From Pseudomonadota bacterium (GTDB lineage: Bacteria; Desulfobacterota; Desulfobulbia; Desulfobulbales; JAGXFP01), in assembly GCA_018814305.1 (NCBI GenBank), contig JAHJAA010000029.1, positions 1 to 42,372 on the forward strand: a stretch of DNA of 42,372 bases. Direction: 5' to 3'. The notes beneath the pieces were generated by a model. It was not told the origin of the DNA and ran no database searches. It was given only the letters and a program-made list of their open reading frames with translations. Both the position numbers and the translations under genes were made by a program. This document shows positions 40,201-42,372 of the stretch, piece after piece (within the stretch, counting starts at the first letter, position 1; each line of letters opens with the position of its first letter).

Positions 40201-41898
40201 ATGCAAAACTTTAACGACCAACTAAGCCAAGAACAAACCAACAATATTCTTGATACCCTTACCGAGGGTATCGTAATATTTGATGCAGATCGTAAGATCG
40301 TCTATATCAATGGGGTTGCAGAAAAGCTCATCGGTCAATCAAGGGCCGGAGCCATGGGGATGGAGCTGACCCGCTTCTTCCAACCCGACCCGGAACGGGA
40401 ACTCATTCCCCTTGACCCTTCCGGCCAGGTAATTACCACCAGGTCCCGAATTTTTTCACTCAAAACCGCCTCGATGGACCCCATATCCATGGCGGTTGTC
40501 GTCGCCCCCCTTGAAGGTTCAGGCGGAATCCTCACCCTGAGCGACGTTACAACAACCCTCCAGAACCAAGAGATCCTCGAGTCCGTCCCGGACGGGATCT
40601 TCACCGTAGATCGGCAATGGCGGATCACCTCATTTAACCAGGCGGCTGAGCAGATCACCGGTTGGCCACGGGAAGAGGCCTTGGGAAGGCCCTGCAGTGA
40701 AATATTCCAAGCGGATATCTGCAAGGATCAGTGCACCGTGGCCCATTGCCTTTACACCGGCAAACCGGTGACCGGCAACTCAACCATCCTGCATCGCAAG
40801 GATGGCACCACCCTGCCTTTAAGTATCAGCGCCTCCCCCCTGGTGGATCAGGAAGGCACCATCATCGGAGGGGTTGAGACCTTTCACGACTTAAGCGATG
40901 TCACCATGCTTAATCGACGACCGAACCGCCGTAATTACGGTGAAATCATCAGTAAGAGCCCAGCCATGCAGCGGATTTTCGAAATCCTGCCGGAAATCGC
41001 CGCCAGTGAAAGCAATGTCTTGATCCTTGGAGAGTCGGGAACCGGCAAAGAACTGGTGGCCCGCGCCACCCACCAATCAAGCCCACGATGCAAAGGGCCT
41101 TTTATCACAGTAAACTGCGGGGCTCTTCCGGCAACCCTCCTTGAGTCGGAACTCTTCGGCTACAAGGCCGGCGCCTTTACCGATGCCAAACACGACCGCC
41201 CCGGCCGTTTTGCCGCCGCAGAAAAAGGGACCATTTTTCTCGACGAAATCGGTGACATCCCCGGCTCCCTCCAGGTCAAACTCCTGCGGGTTCTCCAGGA
41301 GCGGGTCTATGAACCCCTGGGGTCAAACCATCCGGTCACCGCCAACGTAAGAATCATCGCCGCAACCAACCGGGACCTGCAGAATCTAGTCCAAGAGGGA
41401 CTCTTCCGAGACGATCTCTATTACCGGCTGAATGTGGTTAAAATCCTGCTCCCCCCCCTCCGTGACCGGCAAGAGGACCTCCCCATGCTCTGCGATCACT
41501 TTGTCAAAAACTTCAGCACCCGGCAGCAAAAGGAGATCGTGGGGATCTCGGAAGAGGCCCTGAATATCCTCACCCAGCACAACTTCCCGGGAAATATCCG
41601 GGAATTGGAAAACATCATCGAATATGCCTTCATCCTCTGCCACGGCGGTTACATCCAACCCGAACATCTGCCCGAACCTTTTGCGCCCAGGAAGAAATCA
41701 GCTGGAGCCAGCTCAGGTACCGGAGCCAAGACCCTGGAAGAAATTGAAAAACAGGCGATCCTCGCCTCCCTGGAACGCAACCAGTGGAAAAGACTGGCCA
41801 CCTGCCGGGAACTGAACATCTCCAAAGACACCCTCCGCCGCAAGATCAGCCGCTACGAGCTGGAAGACGAATCAGATTTCACCACCGACGACGATTGA
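40201..41898 (+). CDS. PAS-domain sigma54-dependent transcriptional activator
   Basis: This 565-residue protein has two PAS domains (residues ~10-115 and ~120-235). The second contains C165, C174, C178 and C183, a cluster that might hold a redox or metal cofactor. The AAA+ sigma54-interaction domain has Walker A GESGTGKE (277-284), a GAFTDA loop (324-329) in place of the usual GAFTGA, Walker B GTIFLDEIGD (343-352) and the 'ATNRDL' sensor region. A Fis-type HTH ends the protein (LEEIEKQAILASLERNQW, then CRELNISKDTLRRKI). It probably activates a respiratory or energy gene set, perhaps the divergent FeS-cytochrome operon, in response to redox or ligand signals. No clear ribosome binding site is visible. 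Confidence 0.88.
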   Translation: MQNFNDQLSQEQTNNILDTLTEGIVIFDADRKIVYINGVAEKLIGQSRAGAMGMELTRFFQPDPERELIPLDPSGQVITTRSRIFSLKTASMDPISMAVVVAPLEGSGGILTLSDVTTTLQNQEILESVPDGIFTVDRQWRITSFNQAAEQITGWPREEALGRPCSEIFQADICKDQCTVAHCLYTGKPVTGNSTILHRKDGTTLPLSISASPLVDQEGTIIGGVETFHDLSDVTMLNRRPNRRNYGEIISKSPAMQRIFEILPEIAASESNVLILGESGTGKELVARATHQSSPRCKGPFITVNCGALPATLLESELFGYKAGAFTDAKHDRPGRFAAAEKGTIFLDEIGDIPGSLQVKLLRVLQERVYEPLGSNHPVTANVRIIAATNRDLQNLVQEGLFRDDLYYRLNVVKILLPPLRDRQEDLPMLCDHFVKNFSTRQQKEIVGISEEALNILTQHNFPGNIRELENIIEYAFILCHGGYIQPEHLPEPFAPRKKSAGASSGTGAKTLEEIEKQAILASLERNQWKRLATCRELNISKDTLRRKISRYELEDESDFTTDDD

Positions 41899-41963
41899 TT
41901 CGAACTATCACTTCATACTTGCTTCATTCAAGCAGTCATGGACGTCGGATACCATATCCGGAT

Positions 41964-42372
41964 TCAGAATAGATCATCAAGCGGACTTTCTACACCGTGA
42001 CCTCCCTGCTGTAATATATGTGTATAGATCATGGTGGTAGCAACATCGGTATGACCGAGCAAGGCTTGAATTGTCCTGATATCCGTCCCCCGCTGCAACA
42101 GATGAGTGGCAAAACTATGACGAAAGGTATGGGCGCTGATCGCCTTGTTGACTCCGACAGTTCTGGCCGCCGTCTTGATTGCCTTGTTAATCACGCTGGG
42201 ATCCACATGGTGACGACGGGTAATCCCGTCCAAAGGATCAACCGCTAAATTACGAGCCGGAAAGACATATTGCCAACCCCACTCTTTTGAGGCGTTTTTG
42301 TATTTTTTACCAAGGGCATTGGGAAGAAAAACAGCTCCATACCCCTCAGCCAGATCACGTTCATGGAAAGTA
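41964..42372 (-). CDS. intI: Integron-type tyrosine recombinase (IntI-like), C-terminal part
   Basis: The minus-strand frame is open from the right edge to TGA at 41964-41966, about 135 residues. It contains the IntI-specific additional segment ([20 protein letters not shown], then [13 protein letters not shown] and [15 protein letters not shown]) that separates integron integrases from XerC/XerD. Catalytic residues visible are [12 protein letters not shown] (His and Arg), LLGHTD (His) and MIYTH (nucleophilic Tyr). The 5' part is outside the window. Integron integrases insert and excise gene cassettes at attI/attC sites, and attI normally lies at the start side of intI, so a cassette array could lie just right of this window. 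It converges with the sigma54 activator gene. Confidence 0.85.
   Translation of the reverse strand, partial: TFHERDLAEGYGAVFLPNALGKKYKNASKEWGWQYVFPARNLAVDPLDGITRRHHVDPSVINKAIKTAARTVGVNKAISAHTFRHSFATHLLQRGTDIRTIQALLGHTDVATTMIYTHILQQGGHGVESPLDDLF

Overview
The window is a chromosomal stretch of a Gram-negative, anaerobic-type bacterium, most likely a member of the Desulfobacterota (former Deltaproteobacteria). Three things point there: a multiheme c-type cytochrome / Tat-exported FeS protein / NrfD quinol module, an ADP-forming acyl-CoA synthetase with a CoA-transferase, and a bacteriohemerythrin, PAS and sigma54 signalling repertoire. TamA/TamB show that there is an outer membrane. No tRNA, rRNA, CRISPR array or complete insertion sequence is visible.

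Layout. 1-3450 is an AT-richer accessory patch: a truncated winged-helix gene at the left edge, two transposase remnants (one IS110-like, one the C-terminus of a REP-associated tyrosine transposase), a TPR-SGNH protein and about 0.7 kb of non-coding debris. 3453-11361 is a co-directional cluster: a lysine 2,3-aminomutase-type radical SAM enzyme, two D-Ala-D-Ala-ligase-like ATP-grasp enzymes, a 760-residue GNAT / histone-deacetylase-like / GNAT fusion, then a second radical SAM protein and a YkgJ-like cysteine protein. The first four look like an uncharacterised beta-lysine-based small-molecule pathway. 11472-18989 holds a double-FHA protein divergent from tamB-tamA.

19168-25089 is a rearranged acu-type module. 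It has an AcuC-like deacetylase, an AcuB-like CBS-CBS-ACT protein, an ADP-forming acyl-CoA synthetase, and an acetyl-CoA hydrolase/transferase carrying a C-terminal PatZ-like GNAT domain. The acuB-like and CoA-transferase genes share an almost identical 38-bp leader, so they are probably co-regulated. This looks like acetate/acyl-CoA metabolism coupled to reversible protein lysine acetylation.

25143-35635 contains nfo, a hybrid histidine kinase whose N-terminal membrane domain aligns without gaps to the ethylene-binding domain of plant ETR1, an ABC-2 export system (HlyD-like lipoprotein, ATPase, permease), bacteriohemerythrin, coaX, an S66 carboxypeptidase, plsC and a PrmA-like methyltransferase. 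36003-39707 (minus strand) holds a small membrane protein, a cysteine-containing MerR regulator, an NrfD-type quinol oxidoreductase subunit, a triheme cytochrome and a Tat-exported ferredoxin-like subunit. 40201-41898 is a PAS-sigma54 activator. The right edge cuts through an integron-type integrase, so an attI site and cassette array may lie just outside the window.
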